The translations under genes and the position numbers were made by a program. A stretch of 64,000 nt of DNA from NCBI GenBank assembly GCA_963576785.1, contig OY756148.1, forward strand, positions 1,674,001 to 1,738,000, given 5' to 3'. Below the pieces are notes generated by a model, which saw only the letters and a program-made list of their open reading frames with translations, was not told where the DNA came from and searched no databases. The stretch's first letter is position 1, and each line of letters starts with the position of its first letter. Positions 32,649 through 45,865 of the stretch are shown here, piece after piece. The stretch comes from Chlorophyllum brunneum (Eukaryota; Basidiomycota; Agaricomycetes; Agaricales; Agaricaceae).

Positions 32649-35260
32649 GGACGGAGGGAGGATACAAAAAGGAAGGGCGAGTATGTAACAGCAATGGGGA
32701 AGGAGCAGAAGATTTTTTCCGGGGTGGGGCAGTCAACAGGAGGAAAGAGAAATGGGCTGTTGGTTTAACAACCCAGGCCACGAGTGTTGAAATCCGACGT
32801 TGGTATCCGCAAAGGGTATTGTGGCAGGAATCGAGCACCCTGGATTAAGGGTTCCCCGACAACACACCTTCTTCGTTTCACGGAAACAGCTAGTCATTTT
32901 GGGGTATTTTCAATGCCCGCCTTTGTTCCCAGCCTCCAGACGGTCCTTCGCCCCTTGCCTATTTCCTGAGGCAATCTCCATTACTCCCATGGCTGAGCCA
33001 CCGAGTCACCCATCCCCAAAATGCTAAAATATGTGTCAACTGAATGCTATCTTGGCTTCCACAGGTATCAGCAACAGCCTCATCCTCGTACCAACTCTAA
33101 CGACTGAAAAACAAACTGCCACAACTGGTGTGGACGGAAATAAAATGTTGACAAATGAAGATAAACATTTACTGTCGATCCACCGAAGTCACGATCCACC
33201 CACAGCCGAGTATGTCTACTTTTGGGAGGTCGATGGAATCCTGTGTATCGGAACCCTATGGTAGAAGAATCTGACCTGATAAAACCGTGCCTGGAACTTG
33301 TGATAATTTCACAAGTGGTTCGCGGTGTGACGGGCGACAGCGTGAACCGATTGTGCCGTGGTCACGCTGCATTTGTTGGCACGGAATTCTGACTGAATTG
33401 CCAGGAGATCTTGGAATGAGATATAGTTGGAAGTCGAGGATAAGAGATATTTACCGTTGTACGTAGGAAGATCCGGATTCCATGCTAAACGTGGGTGTGT
33501 AAATACTGAAAGTTGCTTAGCGCTTCTGCACACGATAGGGTCGCAGGAGAGCGCATTGTAGTGAGGGTTCGAAGTGCCATTGATCGGATAATAGATTTTC
33601 AGGTGTGGATTTTTAAACCAAGACAGGTCGGGCTGGAGCTAAGGCCATCATAGTGAATTAATCACTGAGCGTTTCAGCATTTTATAGCCATAGCTAGACT
33701 TATTCCCTGCTAGAACAAAGGCACATACTTAACGCCGTGCAAGCTTGTCCTTCGGCTTCTGGGACAAAGCGACAAAAGGGAGCATACTAAGAAGCGACGT
33801 GAGAATGGATATGATCGTTTGTCGATCAGTGAATCGGAGAACGCAGGACGTTAGTAGTAGCTTTCGTTGCAGTATCGTAATGGGGAGACGTCAGTTAGGA
33901 TTTAATGGCATAGTACAGGGCCTCACCTTTCCCTAAATCAACATGAACATGATGTTACGATACCAGAGACGAGATGGAAACGAACTCGGACATGTCCCTG
34001 GGCAGTTATCCCTGAATCGTCAGTATGAGATCTGCATTCTTCCTGCTTCTGTGTCTATTACCTGTGCCAACGTATGTTCTCCGAGGAAAACGCGTTATGT
34101 GTGAGAGCCTTCTACCGACGGAGTGGTAATATACGACGGCTGAAGGCACGCAATTAGATAAACCATAAGTGTTGTAGTGTAATAAGCATTTGACACCAAA
34201 TAATCGGAGCAGTGATCCGGCGTTACCAGTGGACATATAGTCAGTGAGTCAGTGTAAGACGTGGGATCGGGGTATATGGGTTGGGTCTCCGGCGACTCTA
34301 GTGGTCGAGCGGATGTATGGGGTCACCGGGATGGGCTCCAATCCCCTCGAGTGCATTGAAAATAGACGATTTAATTTTGGACCAGTGTGGCAACGTCGCT
34401 GGGTAAGTACAGTAACGAGTACACTTTACCACCGCGTTCAAGGATTGGTCTTTCGGCTAGCGCCGCAATCACTGTGTATTTTGACTGAACAATGAAGCGA
34501 GAACTTCGTCCATCAAAACACCTAAGAAGCCTAGGGTGGGAAAATCCGCCCACTGCACAGTGGAGCAGGAACATCCCGTGAACCCGTGCAACGCGGGGAC
34601 GGCGGCCATAATGTGGAAGATGTGGAGGAACATTTCCAAGAGGCCTCCTCCGCTTTCTGCTTGTGCTGATTTTAGATTGAGACACATGGAAATCGGTCCA
34701 GGCGACCGAGTTCTATGACCATAGAACCATGAGAATACTCATGTACCTTACCAAGCAGAATATGTTACCTTCTTGGAGGGTCGTAGATGTTCGCTCGCAT
34801 ACAATGGGATGTTCGTAGTTTTAAACACGGCTTCGATTGACGCGTGGTGATGGATTCATCGAACACAGTTTCTGAGTCAAGTGAGGCATGTGACAATGCA
34901 TACGCACATTCGGATGGGGAAACGGGTGCAAAGCCAAACGATTGCTGTCGTGGGATGGCGATATCGGTCCGTGGGTGAATGGCAACTTGGCTGGTCGAAG
35001 TCAAGCCAAGTGGGGATGGAGAGTTGCCCAGGTCATGCGGCTGTGTAAAAAGCAGAGTAATAGTAAAGCAGTGTATGAAATTAACGTGCTGGTGGGAAGC
35101 GGAAGCAAGCAGTAGGTAGGAGGCATTCTAATGCAAGATGGTGGCTTGGGAACATGAGTCGGGCATATGATGACCGGCGCTCTATGGCATGGATTACATA
35201 ACCACCAGGGTTGTATGCAAGGAGATGAAGCAGCCATCGGCATATAAGAAGCATGCTAGT
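32649..35260. other. Long stretch without a convincing gene
   Basis: Both strands carry only short frames with no signal peptide, span or domain. An A/B-box-like sequence near 34299-34363 does not fold into a tRNA (see rejected items). The 3' end of this stretch is the promoter of the GH3 gene. Confidence 0.4.
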
Positions 35261-35262
35261 GG

Positions 35263-35269
35263 GGTTTAT
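35263..35269 (+). promoter_or_regulatory. TATA box of the GH3 gene
   Basis: TATAAGA lies about 40 bp before the ATG at 35306, a typical place for a TATA box in a highly expressed secreted-enzyme gene. Confidence 0.5.
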
Positions 35270-35305
35270 GCTTAGCCCCTTGTCCTTTCCTCGTTGAACG
35301 CGACG

Positions 35306-38300
35306 ATGAGGTCCCTTTGGCTTTCGCTCCTTCCCGTCGTGCTCGCCGCCACGAGCAGCTCCTTGAGCGATGTAGTTTCGTCGTCCCAATCGGCTCATTC
35401 GTCTACTTCCTCCGGCTCCGGCTCGGCTTCACATTCTGGGCCAGCTATACCCACGAGCTCAGTCGCGTCCTCGAGCGCGTCCTCAGTTGTTGTCCCTTCC
35501 TCTTCTGCGTCTACTTCATTGTCACATTCGGGCACGGCCTCTGGATCATCGGTCACGCCTAACCCAACATCGATACCTGCCACGACTGCTCCGGGTTCTA
35601 CTGTGACTGAACCAATCATCAAGCCCCCGATCACTCCAACTACATTCACTCCTTTCCCAATTCCATCGGAACAACCAGTCCATGGTGTCTTTGAGGTCAC
35701 AGATCCCCACAAGCCTCCGGCTGTGAGTACCTTCCGTTACGCGAGCGAAGCCTGTTGATTATCCTCGAAAAGGCTGGGTCGTCCATTATTCCCGATTTTG
35801 GGCCGGCATGGAATACCGCATATAAGAAGGCAAAGGCCAAGGTGAAACATAAGATTAATATTAATGAAACATCGTCAGTAATACTTGGGCTTGTTTCTTC
35901 CAAAGATTTCCTCCTTTTCATTGGAGGAGAAGGTCAGCGTCGCCACTGGTGTGGGTTGGATGAATGGGCGTTGTGTCGTAAGTCCAAGAAGCTTAGCTTT
36001 GATTGACATGGCGTGACATCATGTTACCAACAGGGCAATATCCCAGCCATTGAACCAATTGACGGTCGTGGATGGCCTGGTTTATGTTTAGAGGTTAGTG
36101 CGGCTGCCGTCAATTGATATATGCGCTCATGATGATGATTACCAGGACTCTCCTCTAGGTGTCCGCAATGCCGATTTTGTTACAGGCTTTCCAACTGGCA
36201 TCAATGCTGCCGCCACCTTCAACCGAGCTCTTATCCGCGCCCGCGGTCTCGCCATGGGCCAAGAACATGTCGGCAAGGGTGTAAATGTAGCTCTCGGGCC
36301 TATGATGAACATGGGCCGGGTGGCTGAAGGTGGTCGCAACTGGGAAGGCTTTGGTGCAGATCCTTATCTTACTGGAGAAGCCGCATATGAGACAGTCCTT
36401 GGCATGCAACAGGGTGGGGTTCAGGCCTGTGCCAAACATTTAGTGAACAAGTGGGTCGCGCTTCTTACGAAACGAAACGACTGTTTTGACCATATTCAAG
36501 CGAACAAGAGCATAAACGAACATCATCAAGCTCTGATGTTGATGATCGGACTCAACATGAAATTTATACTCATCCCTTTTTAAGGAGTATAATGGCTGGA
36601 GTAACAAGTTTGATGTGCAGCTACAGTAGGTCAACCATATACTGTCCATACCGTGTCTTATTGAGGGCCAGATCTCATCAACGGAACCTTTGCATGTGAG
36701 AACGACAAAATCATGAACGACATTATTAAAACTCAATGCGGTTTTCGGGGATGTGCGTAGACTGGTCCATGTTTGTATATGATGTTCATGACGTTTTCCT
36801 TCAGATATTATGTCTGACTGGCAAGCGTAAGGAATTCTCGTCTCATCTCAAAATCGGTGGCTCATGGTTGGAAATTAGAACTGAATCGACTATGGGTGCC
36901 GCTACTGGTCTTGATGTAAGCTACGCTCTCCAAATCACTCTTCTCGTCTGAATAATATACCAGATGACGATGCCCGGAGACATCACGTTCGACAGCGGGG
37001 ACTCTTACTTCGGTGGAAATCTCACTGCTTATGTCAGGAATGGCACAATCCCAGAAGAGCGCGTCGACGATATGGGTAAGAGGCTTTGAATCGAGGCAAT
37101 GGCAGGCATTGATCTGGTCGCTTAGCTACTCGTATTCTGGCTGGGTGGTACTTCCTCCGACAGGACGCACGAGATTTCCCTTCAACCAACTTTGATGCAT
37201 TCCGTATCGATGATGACTCTGTCAACGAGCACATCGACGTCCAAGACGACCATGATCAAATAGTTCGTCAGGTTGGAGCTGCAAGCATTGTCCTCCTGAA
37301 GAATGAACGAAACACTCTACCACTGAAGAAACCCAGGAGTCTCGTACTCATTGGCAGTGACGCTGGGCCAGGCCGCGCAGGTCCCAATGAATTTAGCGAT
37401 CAAGGCGGTTTGGATGGCGTACTCGCTATGGGATGGGGCTCTGGGACTGCCAATATGACATATCTCGTCACTGTACGCGATCTTCCTTCATTCTCTAGCG
37501 AAACCCTATCTAACGAACTATTCAATCTAGCCTCTTGATGCGATTCAGCGGCGGGCAAGAGAAGATCACACTAGTGTGTTTTGGTTCTTCGATGATTTCA
37601 ACCTGCCAAGAGCTGGCAACGTTGCTCGGAAGAAGAGTGCTGCTATTGTTTTCATCGCTTCAGACTCTGGGGAAGGGTACATCGATGTTGATGGTAATGC
37701 TGGTGACAGGTGAGCCTAGGTATAACGGTGTATGATTATGTGATGCTGAAATCCCATTTTCAAGGAAAAATCTTACCGCTTGGCATGGTGGTGATGCTCT
37801 TGTTCAAGCCGTTGCCGCCCAAAACAACAACACCATTGTCGTCGTTCACAGTGTCGGGCCTCTGATCCTCGAACCCTGGATTGACCAACCCAATGTCACT
37901 GCTGTCCGTACTCTCCATTAACATGTTTGGCTTTGGTAATTGACCTCTTGCTAGGTGCTTTGGGCTGGTGCACCCGGACAAGAAGTAGGAAACTCGCTGA
38001 CCGACGTTCTATATGGCAGCTGGAACCCCTCTGGAAGACTCCCCTATACCATTGCCAAACGGATTGAAGATTATCCAGCCCAAGTAATTACTGGAAATGG
38101 TATTTCGGAAGTCATCTCTGTTCCCTATACTGAAGGACTGCATATCGACTATCGACATTTCGATGCTGTAAGTCTGATGGTATTCCCGGTTTAGCAACGC
38201 TCATTATCTCTCACTTAGAACAATATTGAACCTCGGTTTGAGTTTGGCTTTGGTATGAGTTATACGAAGTTCGACTACTCGAAGCTATCCCTCAAGAGAT

Positions 38301-38760
38301 TGTCAACCGATGGAGGTGACGTCGATGCTGCCCGACAATGGGATAGGGGTAATGCAAGCCCTAGCGTAGAGGGAGGTTCTACTGCTGCTTGGTGAATCGC
38401 CTAAATACCTTGTATCAAGTTTCTCTGCTGACATTGACATCTAGGCTCCATCGCCCTGCATACGAGGTTTCCTTCGCCATCAAGAATACTGGACACGTCT
38501 CTGGCGCCGAAGCCCCTCAGCTCTACCTCAATTTCCCTCAGTCCTCGGGAGAACCGCCTTCGGTGCTGCGTGGCTTTGACTCTGTAACAATCAAGCCTGG
38601 ACAAACCAAGAGGGTGACCCTGTCGTTATCAAGATACGACTTGAGCATTTGGGACGTAGAAACCCAGGGATGGAGGAGGCCAAAAGGTGCTATTGGCGTT
38701 ACTGTTGGTACTAGCAGCCGCGATGGAAGGCTGAGAGGAACACTCCCTGGGAGTGTTTGA
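35306..38760 (+). CDS. Glycoside hydrolase family 3 beta-glucosidase with S/T-rich N-terminal extension
   Basis: Sixteen exons join in frame to 888 aa: 35306-35722, 35773-35841, 35906-35977, 36034-36093, 36146-36450, 36501-36625, 36672-36752, 36805-36826, 36879-36915, 36964-37075, 37126-37472, 37531-37709, 37765-37903, 37955-38167, 38219-38391 and 38445-38760. A signal peptide ([15 protein letters not shown]) is followed by about 110 residues rich in Ser/Thr, unusual before the first GH3 domain. The core shows [41 protein letters not shown], and the nucleophile aspartate in GYIMSDW. The second domain and the C-terminal fibronectin-III-like domain ([19 protein letters not shown]) are complete. 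It releases glucose from beta-glucosides such as cellobiose. The 22-nt exon at 36805-36826 carries the nucleophile. Confidence 0.92.
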
Positions 38761-39022
38761 TATTTATCTTGAAAATATGTAAGGCTTGGAGTATCTGCCT
38801 TAGGACTGTAGCTCGGAGGTGGTTTGTCGCTACATTCGTTTACCTGCATTCGTATATACCTTGTCGTAGCACTGCTGTCTTTATTTTTGTGAAAACGCGT
38901 ATGAACTATCGTACTATAACCGCGAACGAGTGGCGATACAATGCAATAAATATGAGCATTGACTATCGTTCAACGAAGCCAAAATTTATCCTATAATACT
39001 AATATATCATAAATTTGACGGG

Positions 39023-39530
39023 TCAGAGAAATTCCCAGTCCACCTCGATGCGACCGAGGTCCTTGTCTGCCAAGTGGGAGAAAGCGCTGGGGGAGATGTC
39101 CAAGTCACTGGAACCGCACCCCGGGCACTCGTCAACTATAGTCGCTTTAACATATTTGCCCTTGTCTGTTCAAACATGATCAACACTCGTCCGAAACCCG
39201 CTCGAGGAAGAAACCCACAATGAATCCCAACCTTCTTGAAGCAGTGACTCCCTTTGCCGTACTTGGCTGCAGGGAGGGCGACGACGAGTTCACTGGCTTT
39301 GTTTACACGACCGCATGCGCCGAGCTGATAAATTTGAAGTGAGAGACGCCCAAGGTAAAATTCCATCAGAACGTACGCCGGGATAGTAATAAGTAGCTGA
39401 AAAAACAATAAGTACGACATGATGACCCACTATGGACGCAAAACATACCGTCGCCCTTATAGGCATTGATATTGGATATAAAACTGGCAGAGGAGAAGAC
39501 GAGAGCAACCAAGGGATTGGACAACTTCAT
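39023..39530 (-). CDS. Small secreted double-psi beta-barrel (RlpA/expansin-like) protein
   Basis: Four exons, two of them small, join in frame: 39530-39449, 39396-39377, 39324-39219 and 39165-39023 (116 aa). The signal peptide is MKLSNPLVALVFSSASF. The mature protein reads ATYYYPGLGACGRVN, ELVVALPAAKYGKGSHC, YVKATIVDECPGCGSSDLDIS and AFSHLADKDLGRIEVDW. This is the standard order of a DPBB domain, with the GACG start, the VDECPGC turn and the DLDxSPxAF helix. Such proteins are related to barwin and expansins and act in the wall or outside the cell, mostly without known enzyme activity. The third donor (GTGGGT at 39218) was chosen because it keeps the frame. No single reading frame shows this gene; it appears only after splicing. 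Confidence 0.8.
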
Positions 39531-39534
39531 TATA

Positions 39535-40250
39535 GGATACTTGAAGAAAATCTAGCGTTTAGATAACTCGAGTTATTGAGCGGGATCAAGCTCCACTACA
39601 ACGTCCGGACGATGGGGGAAAGCTAGGGTCCTGTCTAGGAAGGAATAATGGTTTCAACAGCGGTGTGCAATTGTTCTTTTTATCTTGAAACAGCCCGCCG
39701 CGTGGACTGCGCATGGACCGAGCATGGATGAAGCCCACAAGATAATAACCCAGAAATGACACTGTGGATCAAGGGACGGCAAGAGCCTAAATTGCTGTGA
39801 GACACGAGGCTATGGCTGTGTAAATCCAAGGCATGGATTCAGTGCGACGGCTGGTGGCCAGATCGAACGCAGGGTTGAAAAGTGGCGACATCAAGACTTT
39901 AAGTGGAAGCTTTGTGGTGTAGTTTAGTTATTGGTTGTGTGGGCCCCTGTAATGCAAATTGAAGTCGAGACGCCAAATTCGGAACCCATCCCGGTTATCC
40001 GAACAGAGGCTCCATTGACTCATGAAGGTGATATTTTGACGCTTTGTGCAGGACTGATGTTGCCGAGAGTTGGAATACACGTTTTTGTGGAAGTAGTCAA
40101 TTTGGGGAAACAGTGGAGCAAAGTCGCGTCGTCGACATCGCGTGACGCGTTAAATGAGTTATTTGTCTATGTTTGACAGAGGATGCTAATGAGCCTTTGT
40201 GATACGCGCTCCTTCACCTGTGCACCTTGGACGCGTCTTTATCGCACTCT
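39535..40250. other. Divergent intergenic region
   Basis: This lies between the minus-strand DPBB gene and the plus-strand SNF2 gene. The one open frame at 39931-40176 has no features. Nothing else was recognised. Confidence 0.45.
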
Positions 40251-40256
40251 ACCATA

Positions 40257-43200
40257 ATGAATGGTAGCAAAGTCGTCGTTCGTTCGAGTCTTCTTGATGC
40301 GCTAGACCAATCCCTCTTACTTGAGAATGAAACGGGGACACGAGCGTCTCTTGCACAAACGTCCTCATTTTCCTCGCTGGGCGAGGCTGAAGAATCTCCG
40401 GACCCCTCATTGGATTCACAGGCTTTTCTTGATAGTGTGTTCTTTTATTTTCATCCCCTCCACTTGAAATTAAAAGAGTTTAGTCATGGGTACTCAGCCA
40501 TCTTCGCCGCTCCCCCCGCCGTCGTTTGGCCTCAGCCGTCGAGGGGATTTTAACTTGTACTACGACAGGGAGGGCGCCGTGAAGCCCGTGGACGTAGGCG
40601 GTCCCGACCAAGAGAAAAAGTATGTTCATACACCTTTCGGCATGTCCGCCTTTAACCTCAAAATCAGGCTCGCCGAGTTTGTTACCAAAGCTATTGACAA
40701 TGTCAGTCATGGTTTGAGTGTGGAGTCCGCTATGGAGAAACTTGGACTTCTGAGGTAGTATCCGGTTCGTGCAGCCTTGTGAAAACACTAATACTCCTTC
40801 CAGCAAACGGGACTACCTACCTGGACTTGAGGTTCGATTGCTGGCTCATCAAACCATCGGAGTTGCATGGTAGGTGGCAAAGATCTTCGGCGCTGTTTAT
40901 TTTAGGAAAATAGGTGAATAATTGTTTGATTCCCAGGATGTTGGAACAAGAAAATGGTCCACACCGAGGCGGGATCCTTGCGTGAGCGTTCGCTGACTGC
41001 CCCTTATTATGTGTTTCTGGTGCTCACGAATTGTCAGAGATGATATGGGCTTGGGTACGCTCTCTCTCCGTTTTCCCTTATATCAATTCATTAAAATTAG
41101 GAAAAACCGTGCAAATGATCGCCACAATGGTCAAGAACTCGCCCGATATTGATGAGGAGCATCGAACAACCCTTGTTGTTGTCCCCGCCGCGTTGCTACA
41201 GCAGGTAAATCTCCCCTCTTTACACTTGTTACATCCTGGGCTGAGAGTGCCACTAGTGGAAAGATGAAGTAGAAGCTAAGACGAATGGTTTGTTCTCGGT
41301 GCATATACACCACGGCAAAGATAAACTTAAGGTTTGTTTCGATCTTCCCCAGGTCCTTCCCAAATTAGAACTTGATTATCCTCTCAGACTTCGTCGGACG
41401 TGAAATCGAAAGACGTAAGCTCATTGAATTCCTCAATCAACGACACCTGATTTATACATTATTTATACATTTCCTGATCCACAGGTCGTAATTACATCGT
41501 ACCAAACGCTACATGCAGATTTCCACACTCCATCGGACGTGGATCCTGAGGAAGAGTTTAACTGGCTTTTGAAATACGGGTAACTCTATATTCGTCCACC
41601 GTAAGTCATCGCGCTCATAGGCATAATTTAGTGGTCCTTTGGCACGTACCAAGTTCTACCGGGCGATTGCCGACGAAGCCCAATTTATACGCAATAGGTG
41701 GTTTTGTCCAAACTAGGTTTGAACCTTTATTTACAACCAACGAACAGGTCAACACGTACGAGTGTCTGTCTGGCGTATGTACGAGCCAAATATCGGTGGA
41801 TGTTGACGGGTACGCCAGTCACAAATACCTTGTAGGTTTTCCGTCCGGAATGAGCGAATGTTCATAATTCCTTCGCTCTCAGGGCTGATCTCTATGGGTT
41901 ACTACGTTTTGGTCGCTTCAGACCCTGGAATGATTGGGATAGCTTCAACAAACACATCGTATGCTTTTACTTTCGTTGCTGACACCTACACTCACACCAC
42001 CTTATAGGCAAAGGTGCAATTGGACGATGCAGTTCTCGCTGGTGGGTGAATTTGTTGTCATATGTTGGACGAACATAAGTAATACATCGTACAGGCACTC
42101 GAGCTCAAGCCATACTCAAACCCTTACTGCTACGTCGAACGAAGAGTTCCGAAATCGAGGGCATACCTATCCTCCAGCTACCACCAAAGGACGTTGAACT
42201 AGTCAAACTGAAGTTCTCAGAGGAAGAACGAGAAGTGGGTACACGTCGCATAGTTGGACGTCTCCGGTATTAATGTACTTTTTTCTTAGATCTACGATTC
42301 ATTCGAAAAGCAGAGTAAGATCACGATCAACAGGTTTATCAGGAACAATACCCTTGTCAAGTCGTAAGCGGGCTCCTTGTGGCCGGGTCACTGTTTCCGC
42401 ATATTAACACGTCTTCTCGGAAGGCACCACGTGGTTCTAGTACGTAGAATCATTATTTTCCCCCTTCGCACACTGAAACACGCTCAGGTCATGATATTAA
42501 GATTGAGACAGCTGAGCTGCCATCCACATCTTATCCTTGTTCGTAATTCACAAACCCCGTACCATTCACCTGATGATCTCTGCTAGTCACAAGCTGAAGA
42601 TTTTGCCGACCCCACTGTCCTTGTTGCAGATGAATGTGCAAAGGAGTTGGCAAGAGCAAGGAAGGAGATAGGAGCATCGCTGGTAGCCGAGGTCTGCCTC
42701 ACCTTTCATGACCTCCTGTAACATCTGACGATGCGGGAACAGATCAAGAGACGGTATGGAGCGCTCCGTGCTCGATTATGACATACTCATTACTTACTCG
42801 TCTTAGGTTCCTCCTACAGAAGGCCGCCAATGAGCTAGAAGACTTCGACGACGCTGACATCGGTGGGACATCAGAATGTCCTAAATGTGGTGATAGTAGG
42901 TCATACCAGCACAATCCAGCCAGAGGTCCCCCTAATGATGTCGAAGTGTTGTTTGCCGATAACGGCCGTATACTCAGTTGCGGCCACGAGATCTGCTTTG
43001 GTAGGATTTCACTCGTAAGTGTTCTACCCGCTGGTCTAACGCCGGTCTAGATTGCACGCTCAACCTCAAGAATTCGGCATTCGAACATGATGGGATCTTG
43101 TAAGTCCTCCCTCTCCATTCAATGTTCGTGACTAAAGCCCCTCAGTGGTTTCGGTAACGAAAAACAGAATGACGCAGTCGAAAAAGCATACGAAACGGCT

Positions 43201-44804
43201 CAAACCAAGGGCTGGAGACCTTGTAAGTTCCTTGCCGACGATTGGCTGGCCAAGTTGCACTCATGCCCTGTCAGGCCCTACTTGCGTCAAGATGGTCGAC
43301 CTCGGACCCCAGAGGACCTTCAAGTGGGCCGCCTTTGAACCCTCAGACAAAGAGCTTCGTGACTATACACGAGCAAGAAAGGACAGCAAGAAGAAGTTAG
43401 TACGTAAAAGCAGCGAGAGTGTCCGATTATATGGTTCGCCCTCCGCCACTAGCAAGTCCGGTCCGATCAAAGATATTTTGGAACTTTCGGACTCGGAAGA
43501 TGACCTCCCGTCTTTCGAGGGACTTGGACCATCCCCTAAGCGTCAAAAGATGAATGTACGTGCCCAATTGGACTACTTCTGACCTGACATTCATAAATTA
43601 ACTCGTAGCATCAAACCTCGGATGACGACGCTATGAGCTCACCCGTTACCCTAAACAAATCAAAGAAGAGCCCGAAACCTCCCAAACCCTCACCGAGCAG
43701 GGAGGTCAGCAATGGTGGTCAAGACGGTGTTTCGGCCGCTACTATGCAGACCTGGTCCCGAGGAAATCATGACATGGTTCCTAGTACTAAGATGGTTGAG
43801 CTGGTACGACTGTTAACTGAATGGGAGGCCACCGGAGACAAGACAATTGTTTACTCACAGTGTGAGTACCCGTCCTCCTGAATTTGAGCGATACCGATTA
43901 CTACCACACAGGGACCTCAATGCTCGACCTCATTGAGATCGTGTTTTCTCACCATGGCATTGAAAGTCTTAGGTTTGATGGAAAGATGGATAAATCATCC
44001 AGGGACCAGGTCTTGGCTCAGTTCAAGCAACCCGGAGGACCGAAGGTCATTTTGATCAGGTAAGCTTCCTCAGTGCACCAAGCTCAACGGGGATTCTGAG
44101 TGGCGACCTAGCACCAAGTGCGGAAGTGTTGGGTACGTCAACACCAGGTTCACAGTCGACAGCTGTGATTAATTCCTTCTGTAGCCTCAACCTTGTCGCG
44201 GCGAATCGGGTCATTAAGTACGTAAACTTTCAAGGTCATACCTCTACCTATCTAATGCGCCCCATGTTAGCATGGAACTGTCGTGGAACTACGCAGCAGA
44301 ATCACAGGCTTATGACAGGTAGGATCCCTAATTTCATTCTAGTATCTCCGAAACTAACGCAGAAATATTAGGTGTCATCGTATCGGACAAGAGAAGGAGG
44401 TGTTTGTGAAGCGCCTGGTCGTTGAAGACACCATTGAAGAACGGTGCGCATTTACAATTACCCGAAACCCTTATACAACTGAATGATGATCGAGCCAGTT
44501 TGCTCAAACTGCAAGACGTCAAGACGGGTGAGTTCCTTGGCACCGCCCGGAATGAACCCTGATATTAATGCCAACCTTTATAGGCCTGTCTGACGCCGCC
44601 TTAGGAGAAGGAAGCGGAATTAAGCTCAGTAAGCTGAGTGTTAAGGATATCAAATATGTGAGTAAGACAGAAGGTACGCCGTTCCAGTTACATTGATCAC
44701 CATGCCACCAGCTTTTCGGTATGACGAAACCTAAACCGACGAAAAACGATAATCATGTCACGGTGGAATTTACGGGGAACTCCCAGCCTCAGTCCGAGTC
44801 TTAG
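40257..44804 (+). CDS. SNF2-family ATPase with embedded RING finger (Rad5/Rad16/Uls1-type)
   Basis: A gene of about 20 exons encodes roughly 1,000-1,100 residues; every junction that I followed stays in frame. Order: disordered N-terminus (MNGSKVVVRSSLLDAL), LLAHQTIGVAWMLEQE, GILADDMGLGKTVQM (Walker A, split by the intron at 41057-41100), DEAQ box in IADEAQFIRNR (about 41670), WMLTGTPVTN, then a linker with LRLRQLSCHP. A RING finger follows (CPKC near 42878, LSCGHEICF, DCTLNL, PCPTC near 43283). An acidic/basic low-complexity insert precedes the second lobe, which has KTIVYSQW, FDGKMDKSSRD, GLNLVAANRVI and YDRCHRIGQ. Proteins with this plan remodel DNA-protein complexes and act as ubiquitin or SUMO-targeted ligases in repair. 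No HIRAN domain is seen at the N-terminus, so Rad16- or Uls1-like is more likely than Rad5. The 11-nt exon at 42743-42753 is notable. Confidence 0.88.
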
Positions 44805-45860
44805 ATTTTATTTCCCGGACTCTGCAATATGCAGATGTATGAATATGTAATGCGGACCCTCCTGACCTTATACCCTTGTTCATTGTTCTCCTCCTAATTC
44901 CTATCTACTATAGCTTAGCTTACTTGCACTGCAGCTGCTAGTTTTGGTTTCTATCTATTTTTTATTCCGAATGAGTTACTGAGACTGAATATATGCAGCT
45001 ACTCTATGGTATGGGTATACTGTCTGTGCAGTGAGGAATGTATCATAACAAAATAGCCGCCACGCCAGCAATCAGACCAATAGCTAATCCTTCATACCCC
45101 ACTACGCCAGTCTTGGGGGCTGCATTCGCAAAACCCACGAGACTGGTAGTTGCTGTTGGGGAGGAACGGCTTAAAGCGGAGATGGAGGACATTTGAGAGT
45201 GCACAACATGTAGAGTGATGCAGTAGGGTATATGAGCGTGGAGGAAATGATGACAGCTACTAAAAACCCTGGTATAGGCGTTGGTCCAAGCACAGCTTTT
45301 TTGTTCGTCACTGATCCGAGCACAGCCGCTATAACAGTACCACCTGCCTCTCAGCGTCACTCCTTAGCGTTAAGTCCTGTACTTGGGTTGAATTAATCTT
45401 TCCTTGCCTTGATGTTGAGCTTTGCTTTCATGCCAACGATCAAGGTCTTTCATCCGCCGGCCGTCAATTTACGAGCTTCGTGCGAAATTCATGGTTTTCC
45501 CGTGCAGGCACGCTATGACGAGTTTAAACTTATATGGCTGTGATGTGTGATAAGGAGTGCAAAAGCGATAGGGGCGAACGTTCATGGTCAATTCATGCAT
45601 ATGCTCCTCCAAATTACTAGTTGTTGTCATTCACGTTGATGACTGATGGCCGAGTGATCGCGGATCAACATTTATCCATATTTGGAGTGGCTGTGCTTGG
45701 CAAATATATTTCTTATTTACTGAAATTTTTGCTCGCCTAAATTCGAGTATTTTCGAAATTGCGCGAGAACGCGGGCTTCTCGGGCTTAGATAATGGCACT
45801 AAAATTCATTTTCTAATTTTTCTCATTTTATTGGTATTTTTTCGTTATTTATTACTAATA
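44805..45860. other. Intergenic stretch with a candidate GPI-type tail exon
   Basis: Apart from the small minus-strand frame described at 45043-45193, nothing was recognised. The part at 45680-45860 is AT-rich. Confidence 0.35.
45043..45193 (-). CDS. Possible C-terminal exon of a GPI-anchored protein
   Basis: The frame reads MSSISALSRSSPTATTSLVG, then AAPKTGVVGYEGLAIGLIAG and a short hydrophobic end (VAAILL). This is the usual look of the C-terminus of a GPI-anchored fungal wall protein: an S/T-rich run, small residues at a possible omega site, then a hydrophobic tail. The rest of the gene would lie upstream on the minus strand (45200-45360, with a cysteine-bearing frame), but I could not join it. 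It could also be a chance reading. Confidence 0.25.
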
Positions 45861-45865
45861 TACCA

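Noticed and set aside
34299..34363. tRNA-like sequence with TGGTCGAGCGG (A-box-like) and GGGCTCCAATCCC (B-box-like)
   Set aside because: The acceptor arm does not pair and no sensible anticodon arm forms. It could be a tRNA-derived relic, but nothing supports a working gene.
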